Shown here piece by piece: positions 1 through 7,446 of a stretch of DNA of 32,805 nt. The DNA is from an uncultured Oscillospiraceae bacterium (lineage in GTDB: Bacteria > Bacillota > Clostridia > Oscillospirales > Oscillospiraceae). The stretch lies in the NCBI GenBank assembly GCA_910579485.1, contig CAJTVO010000024.1, forward strand, positions 1-32,805, in the 5' to 3' direction. A program made the translations under genes and the position numbers. The notes below the pieces were generated by a model. That model was not told where the DNA came from, searched no databases, and saw nothing but the letters and a program-made list of their open reading frames with translations. The number at the start of each line of letters is the position of its first letter. The stretch's first letter is position 1.

Positions 1-305
1 TTCCGGTCTTCCGGCAGCATTGCTTCCGCCCATTTCATCAGGCATCGGTTTAGCGACTCGGGTTTCACCAGCTTCAGCAGGCATAAAAACCAGTAATAAC
101 ACGGTATCCTCTCAATTTGTAACTCCTTCCGCAAAAATTCCCGTGTCCGCTCGCTTTCCGCCCATTGGTGCACCTGATTTACATTTCTCAGTCCGCACAG
201 GCTTCCCAGCACCACGATACTGATTATATCTGCTACCTGGTAATAATACCCGTCATATTCTTTGCTTGTCTCTACTTCTTCGAAGTAGTCTCGTATGTTT
301 TTCAT
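1..305 (-). CDS. ISAs1-type transposase, N-terminal part (cut by window edge)
   Basis: Reading the minus strand from an ATG at 303-305 gives 101 open codons that run off the left edge. The protein starts MKNIRDYFEEVE, continues with a hydrophobic stretch (VADIISIVVLGSLCGL), then QVHQWAE and a region around IPCYYWF. This matches the N-terminal DDE_Tnp_1-associated domain of ISAs1-family transposases. The catalytic DDE part lies outside the window, so intactness cannot be judged. A GAGGG motif lies directly before the ATG. The base composition is clearly more AT-rich than the neighbouring chromosome, as expected for an acquired element. I could not identify the terminal inverted repeat between this gene and the glyS promoter. 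Family assignment is from recognised sequence pattern; the element boundary is unknown. Confidence 0.75.
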   Translation of the reverse strand, partial: MKNIRDYFEEVETSKEYDGYYYQVADIISIVVLGSLCGLRNVNQVHQWAESERTREFLRKELQIERIPCYYWFLCLLKLVKPESLNRCLMKWAEAMLPEDR

Positions 306-372
306 CCCTCTATTTTACTACCTGTCTCACTTTTTTGCAAAATTGATTTCCGTGACCAAAAATAAATTCCCC

Positions 373-401
373 TTGACAGACTCAGGAAAAGGTGATAGCA
401 T
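373..401 (+). promoter_or_regulatory. Sigma-A-type promoter of the glyS leader
   Basis: A consensus -35 box TTGACA (373-378) is followed after 17 bases by TAGCAT (396-401), a 4/6 match to the -10 consensus. Transcription would begin near 408, just before the conserved 5' part of the T-box leader. It lies only about 67 bases upstream of the transposase start codon, on the opposite strand. Confidence 0.75.
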
Positions 402-407
402 AAGTAC

Positions 408-639
408 CCAGTTAAAAGCGATGAAGAGAAACAGTACCCGCAAGCCGGAAGCGCAGAGAGGGGACGGACGGTGCAAGTCCCCATGAAGGCGGCGGAGAAG
501 GCGTCTCTGAGCCGCGGAGCGGAAGTGCTCCGCCGGAAGCCCCCGTTACAGGCGAAGAGTGCGGGCGGAAGCCCGAATTCAGGTGGAACCACGGACATGT
601 TTTGTTCGCCCTGAGCCGGTTGGCTTGGGGCGTTTTTTT
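408..639 (+). promoter_or_regulatory. Glycine-type T-box leader of glyS
   Basis: The untranslated leader shows the usual T-box order. A stem I start resembling GATGAAGAG..AGTAC lies at 420-437, an AGAGAGGGGAC and GGTGCAAGTCC segment at about 455-480, and the T-box AGGTGGAACCACGG at 581-594, followed by a terminator. Uncharged tRNA is expected to pair its 3' end with the UGGA of the T-box (584-587) and so favour antitermination. UGGA pairs with UCCA, which fits the U discriminator base of bacterial tRNA-Gly. GGC at 488-490 is a candidate specifier codon for glycine, but the specifier loop was not folded and this is tentative. The gene downstream is glycyl-tRNA synthetase, so the leader likely senses glycine-tRNA charging. 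Confidence 0.88.
607..639 (+). terminator. T-box-controlled intrinsic terminator
   Basis: An 11-bp stem (607-617 with 622-632, two G-U pairs) closes a GGTT loop and is followed by seven T residues (633-639). Its left arm lies immediately after the T-box sequence, so the antiterminator form would compete with it. It ends 44 bases before the glyS start codon. Confidence 0.85.
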
Positions 640-683
640 GCCCCTTCCGCCAACAGAATTTTGATAAGAAGGAGCATACCAGC

Positions 684-2106
<1,423 letters not shown>

Positions 2107-2108
<2 letters not shown>

Positions 2109-2143
2109 AAAACGAGGCGGGGTATATCCCCGCCTCGTTTTTT
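2107..2143. terminator. Bidirectional intrinsic terminator after glyS
   Basis: A perfect 11-bp stem (2112-2122 with 2128-2138) with a TATAT loop has six A residues on its left side (2107-2112) and six T residues on its right (2138-2143). It can end glyS transcripts on the plus strand and the lyase-peroxiredoxin transcript arriving on the minus strand (stop at 2180). Confidence 0.92.
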
Positions 2144-2179
2144 CAAGAGCAGCTAAGACCTATTTTTAATAACGGCCCC

Positions 2180-3955
2180 TTAACCGCCCATCCCACGCAT
2201 CGCCTCCGCCATCGCGGCGGCGTCCGGCACGTCAAAAATCGACTCGCCATAATGCGCGCGGCGCACGACGCCATCGCCGTCCACGGCAAACCACGCCGGG
2301 AGCTGATCCTGCAGACCCTCATGGGGCGCGGCCTCCCCGCCGGAGCCGAAGAACATACTGGCGGCCATCGGCAGGAGGGCCTGGAGGTCGTCTCCCGCCA
2401 GATCAAACATGGTGTCCGCCGGGAAGACGCTGAATCGCTCATAAAGCCTCCGCTCCGGGTCGCAGATAACGTCGAAGGGGAACCGCTTTTCTCCGCCCAT
2501 GGCCTCGCGCACCCTCTCCGGGGCGGACTGCACCACCACCTTCACCTGTCCGCCAGCGGCGGTGACGGCATCGTAGTCCGCCGCCAGACGGTCCATAGCG
2601 GCATTGCAGACAGAGCAGCCGTAGTACCTGTGGAACAGCAGCACCACAGGCCTGCCGCCGCACTCCTCCACGAAGCGCAAACCGGAGGCAAAGGGCGTGT
2701 CATAAGTGAAATCGGGCATCTTCATCCCGGCTTCCAGGGTCAGCCGCTCCGGACGGCCGTTGGCGGCCCAATCCGCCTGGAGGTCCTGCCACGCCTTCAG
2801 CAGGCGGGCCATGGCGCTCTCCACGGCGCTGCGGGGCAGGGCCAGGTTAAAGCGCTCGAAGCCCCGTCCCTCCTTGCCGAACATAGCCCCCTCGTCCAAA
2901 AACAGCTTGGCGGACAGCATCAGCCGTTCCAGCTCCTTGTGGTGCAGGCCCAGACCGCCGAAATCCACCCACAGCAGATAGGTGCCCTCCAGTGGATAGC
3001 ACCGCGCCTGAGGGATGTGCTCCGCCAGGAAGGACGCCACATATTTCGCGTTGCCGTCCACCACCTGAAGCAGCTCTTCCAGCCAGGGCTCGCCCTTTTC
3101 GTAGGCCAGGCGGCAGGCCTCATAGCTGATGGCCGCCTGTGACAGGGACATGCCCATCAGCTTGCTCAGGGACAGCCTGCCCCGGACCTCCGGGTCCTCG
3201 ATGAAGATATTGGACAGCTGCATCCCCGCCAGATTAAAGGTCTTGCTGGGAGCGGTGCAGTAAGCGCAGATCCTGGAGGCCTCAGCGGAGACGGTGGGCA
3301 GGGCGGTGTGCCGGTACCCGGGCATGACGAGGTCGTTGTGGATCTCGTCGTCGATGATGAACACATGGTTGGCCGCGCAGATCTCCACCAGCCGCGCCAG
3401 GTCCTCCCGGCTCCAGACCTTCCCCACCGGGTTGTGGGGATTGCAGAAGATCAGGATCTTGTTCCTGGGGTCCCGCGCCTTGGCCTCCAGATCGTCGAAG
3501 TCGATCTCGTAGGTCTCCTCCTTCCGGATCAGCGCGTTGTTCACCAGCCTGCGCCCCGTGAGCTTCGCCGCCAGGGAGAAGGGGTAGTAGACGGGCTGCT
3601 GGATGATGATCCCGTCGCCGGGATCGGTGAGCAGGTTCACCAGGAAGAAGATGGCGGGCACCACGCCGCTGGTGGTGACGATCCACTCCTGCTTGCCCTC
3701 GTAGCCGTGGCGGCGCCTCTGCCAGTCCAGCACCGCGTCAAAATAGGCCTGGGTGGGATCGGTGTAGCCCTGGATCACGGTGTCGATGTAGATCTTCAGC
3801 CCCTTCCGGATCTCCGGCGCGGTAAGGAACTCCATGTCCGCGGTGGACATAGGCAGCACGTCGGGGCCCGTGTGGGGGTCAATTTTCCGCATTCCCGCCC
3901 ATTTGCTGGAGCCGCAGGCGGAGCGGTCGATAATGGTGGTAAAATCGTATCCCAT
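2180..3955 (-). CDS. MalY/PatB-type C-S lyase fused to a peroxiredoxin-like domain
   Basis: This is a 591-residue protein with two parts. Residues 1 to about 395 are a fold-type I PLP enzyme of the MalY/PatB group, which cleaves cystathionine or cysteine conjugates to thiol, pyruvate and ammonia. NPHNPVGKVW lies at 172-181, DDEIH at 202-206, the PLP lysine K238 in PSKTFN, and a likely carboxylate-binding R368. Residues from M411 form a thioredoxin-fold, AhpC/TSA-like domain (PDFTYDTPF, then YYGCSVC with C447 and C450, VICDPERRLY, WFAVDGDG). PatB proteins normally stop near 390 residues, and the second part looks like a complete stand-alone peroxiredoxin beginning at M411. No frameshift or stop separates them. 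An AAGGAG site precedes the ATG at 3955. A coupling of thiol release to thiol redox chemistry is inference. Confidence 0.9.
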   Translation of the reverse strand: MGYDFTTIIDRSACGSSKWAGMRKIDPHTGPDVLPMSTADMEFLTAPEIRKGLKIYIDTVIQGYTDPTQAYFDAVLDWQRRRHGYEGKQEWIVTTSGVVPAIFFLVNLLTDPGDGIIIQQPVYYPFSLAAKLTGRRLVNNALIRKEETYEIDFDDLEAKARDPRNKILIFCNPHNPVGKVWSREDLARLVEICAANHVFIIDDEIHNDLVMPGYRHTALPTVSAEASRICAYCTAPSKTFNLAGMQLSNIFIEDPEVRGRLSLSKLMGMSLSQAAISYEACRLAYEKGEPWLEELLQVVDGNAKYVASFLAEHIPQARCYPLEGTYLLWVDFGGLGLHHKELERLMLSAKLFLDEGAMFGKEGRGFERFNLALPRSAVESAMARLLKAWQDLQADWAANGRPERLTLEAGMKMPDFTYDTPFASGLRFVEECGGRPVVLLFHRYYGCSVCNAAMDRLAADYDAVTAAGGQVKVVVQSAPERVREAMGGEKRFPFDVICDPERRLYERFSVFPADTMFDLAGDDLQALLPMAASMFFGSGGEAAPHEGLQDQLPAWFAVDGDGVVRRAHYGESIFDVPDAAAMAEAMRGMGG

Positions 3956-3972
3956 ACTGAACCTTCTCCTTT

Positions 3973-4146
3973 TTATTGATACTGCCCTCGCGGGCCGCGC
4001 TCCACCACACTGACCGGCAGGCCGGTCCCATAATCCCTGGCCTCGTTGATATAGTCGGAGTAAGCCATCACGAACTGGTAGAGCTTGTCCGCCCGGGGAC
4101 TCAGCTGGGCGTATATCCTGTCGATCTGTTCCTTGCTGTTGGTCAA
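3973..4146 (-). CDS. Small ORF resembling the N-terminus of a MarR-type regulator (truncated)
   Basis: This is a 57-residue ORF starting at TTG (4144-4146), six bases after a good GGAGGT site. Its sequence (KEQIDRIYAQLSPRADKLYQ, then RDYGTG at about 38-43 and VSVVE) resembles the first helix region of Firmicute MarR regulators, which usually continue with a conserved HTL segment and a winged helix. Here the reading frame ends in RGPRGQYQ and stop, so the DNA-binding domain is absent. The other frames in the 17-base gap before the lyase gene do not continue it. I read it as a deletion remnant whose promoter and ribosome site now drive the lyase gene. A functional small protein or leader peptide is also possible. 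Confidence 0.55.
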   Translation of the reverse strand: MTNSKEQIDRIYAQLSPRADKLYQFVMAYSDYINEARDYGTGLPVSVVERGPRGQYQ

Positions 4147-4170
4147 GCGCTCACCTCCCCCGTTTGTGCC

Positions 4171-4199
4171 AGAATAACATAGAAAGCAAAAATTTGCAA
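4171..4199 (-). promoter_or_regulatory. Promoter of the MarR remnant and lyase-peroxiredoxin unit
   Basis: On the minus strand TTGCAA (complement of 4194-4199) and TATTCT (complement of 4171-4176) are 17 bases apart. They lie upstream of the GGAGGT and TTG start of the small ORF. No strong separate promoter was seen in the 17 bases before the lyase gene, so both genes are probably cotranscribed. Confidence 0.65.
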
Positions 4200-4302
4200 G
4201 TAAAACCCGAAAAACGCCCCTTTGCGGCCCCCCTCGCCTCTCGCCCGGCAGTTTTCCGCCTCGCGGCCTCCCGATCCCTCCGCCCCAAAAAGTAAAAAAC
4301 TC

Positions 4303-4331
4303 TTGACATTCCGCTCCCGGCCTGTTATGCT
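4303..4331 (+). promoter_or_regulatory. Sigma-A promoter of the membrane protein/HTH cassette
   Basis: TTGACA (4303-4308) and TATGCT (4326-4331) with a 17-base spacer lie 57 bases upstream of the first ATG at 4389. The stretch between this promoter and the opposite-facing one at 4171-4199 holds no gene. Confidence 0.75.
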
Positions 4332-4388
4332 GAAAATGTAAAAACAATTTAACTTTCCCGGCACCCCAACGAAAGCGAGGCACAAAAC

Positions 4389-4742
4389 ATGAAACCCTTC
4401 TGGAAACACGTCCCCGACGAGATGGAGCGCCACATCCTGGCCAAAGCCCAGCGCAGCGCCTACCTGTTCCTGATCGCCTCCCTCTTCCTCTGGACGATGT
4501 ACGAGAGCCTCCAGGTATACCTGCGCCATACCCGCCCCAACCTGCTTCCCTGCCTCCTGCTGACCGGGGCCGCCCTGGTCCAAAGCTTTTCCCAGCTCAT
4601 CCTGACCCGCGGCGCGGTAAAGGACGACGACGACTCCTGTGAGACCGCCCCCCTGGCCCGCCTCATCGTCCTGTCCTGCGCCATTGCCGGCGTTTTGGCT
4701 GCGGCGGCAGCCGCCGCCGTCCTGCTGGCCGTCCGCCCATGA
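4389..4742 (+). CDS. Small integral membrane protein paired with an HTH regulator
   Basis: A 117-residue protein of unknown function. It begins with a charged segment containing PDEMERHILAKAQR. Hydrophobic stretches follow at about residues 25-40 and 50-75, and at 90-115 (rich in alanine), which suggests three membrane passes. An acidic loop (KDDDDS) separates the last two. This arrangement matches membrane proteins often found directly before small Cro/CI-type regulators in Firmicutes, but I know of no biochemical role. Its stop overlaps the start of the regulator gene (ATGA at 4739-4742), which implies translational coupling. The ribosome site is weak (GCGAGG). The function is unknown; sensing for, or being controlled by, the partner regulator is only a guess. 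Confidence 0.8.
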   Translation: MKPFWKHVPDEMERHILAKAQRSAYLFLIASLFLWTMYESLQVYLRHTRPNLLPCLLLTGAALVQSFSQLILTRGAVKDDDDSCETAPLARLIVLSCAIAGVLAAAAAAAVLLAVRP

Positions 4743-4939
4743 AGAACCGCGTCAAAGAACTCCGCCGCGCCATGGGCCTCCGCCAGGAAGACCTTGCCGC
4801 CTCCCTGGGGGTCTCCCGCCAGACCATCATCGCGGTGGAAAACAACAAATACGACCCCACCCTGGGCCTCGCCATGCGCCTGGCCCGCCGTCTGGACACG
4901 ACGGTAGAAGAACTCTTCACCTTGGAGGACAACCTATGA
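4739..4939 (+). CDS. Small Cro/CI-type helix-turn-helix regulator
   Basis: This 66-residue single-domain DNA-binding protein of the XRE family shows the standard pattern: LRQEDLAASLGVSRQTIIAVE (residues about 14-34) forms helices 2 and 3, followed by the NKYDPTL turn, and it ends in TVEELFTLED. These compact regulators usually repress their own operon. It overlaps the membrane protein genes on both sides by four bases (ATGA at 4739 and again at 4936), so the three genes form one tightly coupled unit. The target site is not identifiable. No repeat was seen over the 4303-4331 promoter to serve as operator. Confidence 0.92.
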   Translation: MKNRVKELRRAMGLRQEDLAASLGVSRQTIIAVENNKYDPTLGLAMRLARRLDTTVEELFTLEDNL

Positions 4940-5256
4940 AAAAGCATATTCTACCCCTTCTCCCCTGTCTGGCCGTCCTGACGGCCCTTTTTTATCTCCT
5001 GCCCCTTCTGACGCGGGACACCGGCGGCGCCATGTTCCTCATGCTGTGCGTGACGCCCCTGGCCGCGTTCCTCACCGGCCTGGTCTACGGCCTCCGCCGC
5101 GGCTTTTCTATCCTGCTCCCTCTGGCCGCCCTGCTCCTGTTCCTGCCCACGGTCTTTCTCTTCTATAATTCCTCCGCCTGGGTGTACGCCCCGGCCTACG
5201 CCCTCATCGTCCTCGCCGGAAACGGCGCGGGGAAACTGTTCCACGGAAAAAGATGA
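4936..5256 (+). CDS. Small integral membrane protein, third gene of the HTH cassette
   Basis: A 106-residue hydrophobic protein with four likely membrane segments (about residues 4-22, 29-50, 55-73 and 78-98). It has a short basic C-terminus (KLFHGKR). The ATG at 4936 overlaps the stop of the HTH gene. A longer open frame begins at 4639, but that part overlaps the two upstream genes out of frame and has no ribosome site, so the short form was chosen. No catalytic motif is visible and no family could be named. The cassette order (membrane protein, regulator, membrane protein) suggests that the membrane partners and the regulator act together. Confidence 0.75.
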   Translation: MKKHILPLLPCLAVLTALFYLLPLLTRDTGGAMFLMLCVTPLAAFLTGLVYGLRRGFSILLPLAALLLFLPTVFLFYNSSAWVYAPAYALIVLAGNGAGKLFHGKR

Positions 5257-5294
5257 CTTCACGGCTTATCCGGTCAATGACAAGCAAAACCATG

Positions 5295-5323
5295 TTGACA
5301 ACACCCCCAGGACTTATTATAAT
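5295..5323 (+). promoter_or_regulatory. Consensus sigma-A promoter of fprA
   Basis: TTGACA (5295-5300), a 17-base spacer and TATAAT (5318-5323) match both hexamers of the consensus exactly. The start codon follows 36 bases later, so the leader is short. Strong constitutive transcription is expected unless it is repressed. Confidence 0.9.
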
Positions 5324-5359
5324 GTGGGGGAAAACCGCCAAAGAAAGGAAAAATCCCCC

Positions 5360-6526
5360 ATGAACGATCTCCACGTATCCGATTCCGTCCGCTATATCGG
5401 CGCGGACGACACCACCATCGACCTTTTTGAGAGCCAGTACCCGGTCCCCAACGGCGTGTCCTATAACTCCTACCTGATCCTGGACGAAAAGGCGGCCGTC
5501 ATGGACACCGTGGACCGCCGGGCGGCGGACAAGTGGCTGGAGAATATGGACGCCCAGCTCCAGGGCCGCGCCCCCGACTATCTGGTGATCCAGCACCTGG
5601 AGCCGGACCACGCCGGCAGCATCGGCCTTCTGCTGGAGAAATTCCCCGCCATGGAGCTGGTGGGCAACGCCAAGACCTTCTCCATGCTGCCCAAGTACTT
5701 CCCCGGCGACTGGTCCTCCCGTTCCGTCACCGTGAAGGAGGGGGACGCCCTCTCCCTGGGCGCCCATACCCTCACCTTCGTCATGGCCCCCATGGTCCAC
5801 TGGCCGGAAGTCATGGTGAGTTACGAGTCCAGCGAGAAGATCCTCTTCTCCGCCGACGGCTTCGGCACCTTCGGGGCCCTCGCTTCCGGCGAGAGCTGGG
5901 ACGCGGAAGCCGCCCGCTACTATTTCAACATCGTGGGCAAGTACGGCGCCCAGGTCCAGGCCCTTCTGAAGAAGGCCGCCGGTCTTGATATCCAGACCAT
6001 CTGCCCCCTCCACGGCCCCGTCCTGCGGGAAGACCTGGGCCATTACCTGGGCAAATACGACCTCTGGAGCCGCTACGAGCCCGAGGAGCCGGAGTCCGTC
6101 CTCCTGGCCTACGCCTCCATCCACGGCAACACCGCCCAGGCCGCCCGAAAGATGAAGGATATCCTGGAGCAGAAGGGCTGTCCCCGGGTCGCCTTCATCG
6201 ACCTGTGCCGCCAGGACCAGGCCATCGCCGTGGAGGAGGCCTTCCGCTGCGGCAGGGCCGTCTTCATGAGCCCCACCTACGACGGGGGCCTCTTCCCCGC
6301 CATGGACCACTTCATGGCCCACCTGCGGGACAAGACCTGGCGGAAGCGCAAGGCCGCCCTCATTGAGAACGGCTCCTGGGCCCCCGCCGCCGCCAAGGTG
6401 ATGCGGGGCTATCTGGAGGCCATGAAGGATATCAGCCTCTGCCCCACCGTCCACACCATCCAGGGCGCGGTAAAGGACTGCGACGCGGCCGCCATGGAGC
6501 AGATCGCCGCCGAGCTCCTGAGCTGA
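5360..6526 (+). CDS. fprA: A-type flavodiiron protein (oxygen/nitric oxide reductase)
   Basis: Flavodiiron proteins reduce O2 to water, or NO to N2O, in the cytoplasm of anaerobes. They use a diiron site and FMN fed by rubredoxin or F420-like donors. The 388-residue protein has the metallo-beta-lactamase-like domain with all iron ligands visible: H79-x-E81-x-D83-H84, H147, D166 and H218. The C-terminal flavodoxin domain starts at about 247 with the phosphate loop ASIHGNTAQAA. No rubredoxin extension is present, so this is class A. The start at 5360 was chosen over an in-frame ATG 12 codons upstream because that one lies at the promoter's expected transcript start and AAAGGAAA precedes 5360. 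It stands alone under its own strong promoter and presumably protects against oxygen. Confidence 0.95.
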   Translation: MNDLHVSDSVRYIGADDTTIDLFESQYPVPNGVSYNSYLILDEKAAVMDTVDRRAADKWLENMDAQLQGRAPDYLVIQHLEPDHAGSIGLLLEKFPAMELVGNAKTFSMLPKYFPGDWSSRSVTVKEGDALSLGAHTLTFVMAPMVHWPEVMVSYESSEKILFSADGFGTFGALASGESWDAEAARYYFNIVGKYGAQVQALLKKAAGLDIQTICPLHGPVLREDLGHYLGKYDLWSRYEPEEPESVLLAYASIHGNTAQAARKMKDILEQKGCPRVAFIDLCRQDQAIAVEEAFRCGRAVFMSPTYDGGLFPAMDHFMAHLRDKTWRKRKAALIENGSWAPAAAKVMRGYLEAMKDISLCPTVHTIQGAVKDCDAAAMEQIAAELLS

Positions 6527-6531
6527 CCCAA

Positions 6532-6689
6532 TGCGGCTCCAGCTGGACCCCGCATCTTCATTTCCACGTGATGCTTGACGGCCGGAGGGCCCCGGCGTCC
6601 CGGTCCTGTTCGAGGACCTGACCACCATCCTGGGCGAACCCTGCCTTCTGGAGGACCCCGTAAACCTTGTCCGGGCCAAGGACGAATAA
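6532..6689 (+). pseudogene. Decayed C-terminal fragment of an M23-type peptidase
   Basis: Just after fprA, one frame (from about 6532) reads GSSWTPHLHFHVMLDG, which matches the HxH metal-binding strand of LytM/M23 metallopeptidases (typically SGN..PHLHFHVMDG). The frame then closes, but a second frame continues with PEGPGVPVLFEDL and LEDPVNLVRAKDE up to a TAA at 6687. This is consistent with a frameshift inside an old coding sequence. There is no start codon with a ribosome site and the first metal-binding motif is absent. The assignment rests on a short motif and coding-like character, so it is moderate. Confidence 0.5.
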
Positions 6690-6718
6690 ATATTCTTGCC
6701 GCAAGCAAAACCACCAAA

Positions 6719-6756
6719 AAGAGCGCCGGAGGCTTCCCTTTGCCTCCGACGCTCTT
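6719..6756. terminator. Bidirectional terminator between fprA remnant region and CPBP protease
   Basis: A 15-bp stem with one mismatch (6719-6733 with 6742-6756) has an A-rich left flank (CCACCAAAAAG) and a T-rich right flank (CGTTTTCTTTT). It can end plus-strand transcripts from fprA and minus-strand transcripts of the protease unit whose last stop is at 6769. Confidence 0.85.
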
Positions 6757-6768
6757 CGTTTTCTTTTC

Positions 6769-7431
6769 TCATAAATTCCGGCGCGGAAGGATCTCCGCAA
6801 GCCAGGAGAGCAGGTTATACCCGCCGTGGGCCAGAATGCAGCAGAAGACGGACCCGGTCTTCAGATAGAGCAGTCCCAGGCCCAATCCGCATACAAGCGC
6901 CGACAGGGTCTGCACCATATTGAAGTGCAGGACGGCAAACATCAGTGACGAGACCAGCAGCGCAGCGGCCGCGCCGCAGGAGCCCCGCAGTCCGTCCAGC
7001 ACGAAACCCCGCATCAAAATCTCCTCCACGACCGGAGCCAGGAGGCATACCCGCAGCAAACTTGCCGCCGGAGACCTGGCCAGACGCTCCAGGGCCTCCT
7101 GATAGGCCGCATCGCTTTTGGGGAACGCCCGCTCCAGCAGCGGGTCCAAACAGCAGTCCATCAGCAGGAATGCCCCAACGGCGCAGGCCGCCGCCAGCAA
7201 AAGCCCAGCCGGCGTGACATTGCTCCAGAGCTCTACCGGCCATCGCCGCCGGAGCAGCCAGAGAAAGCCCGCCGAGCAGATCGCGGCGGCGGCGAGGCCG
7301 ATCCACTCCGAGTAGCCAGCAAACCACTTCCGCCAGACCGCGACGTCCAGCCCCGTATAGACCAGCATGACCCCCAGATAGCCCACCGCCCAGAAGATGG
7401 CAGAGGGAATGCTCAGCGGCTCTGTTTTCAT
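6769..7431 (-). CDS. CPBP family intramembrane metalloprotease
   Basis: A 220-residue polytopic membrane protein of the CAAX-protease/bacteriocin-processing (CPBP, ABI) family. The conserved motifs are in place: EEILMR (E136, E137, R141), the HFN motif (H169, N171) and HGGYN (H202, N206). These are the expected glutamate and histidine residues of the intramembrane active site. About seven hydrophobic stretches are visible. It is the second gene of a minus-strand unit, 15 bases after the stop of the SLH-anchored subtilisin, and a terminator follows. Family members process prenylated or secreted peptides or act in bacteriocin self-immunity. The substrate here is unknown. A G-rich segment (GGGGGC) precedes the ATG. 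Confidence 0.9.
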   Translation of the reverse strand: MKTEPLSIPSAIFWAVGYLGVMLVYTGLDVAVWRKWFAGYSEWIGLAAAAICSAGFLWLLRRRWPVELWSNVTPAGLLLAAACAVGAFLLMDCCLDPLLERAFPKSDAAYQEALERLARSPAASLLRVCLLAPVVEEILMRGFVLDGLRGSCGAAAALLVSSLMFAVLHFNMVQTLSALVCGLGLGLLYLKTGSVFCCILAHGGYNLLSWLAEILPRRNL

Positions 7432-7446
7432 AGCATACCGCCCCCT

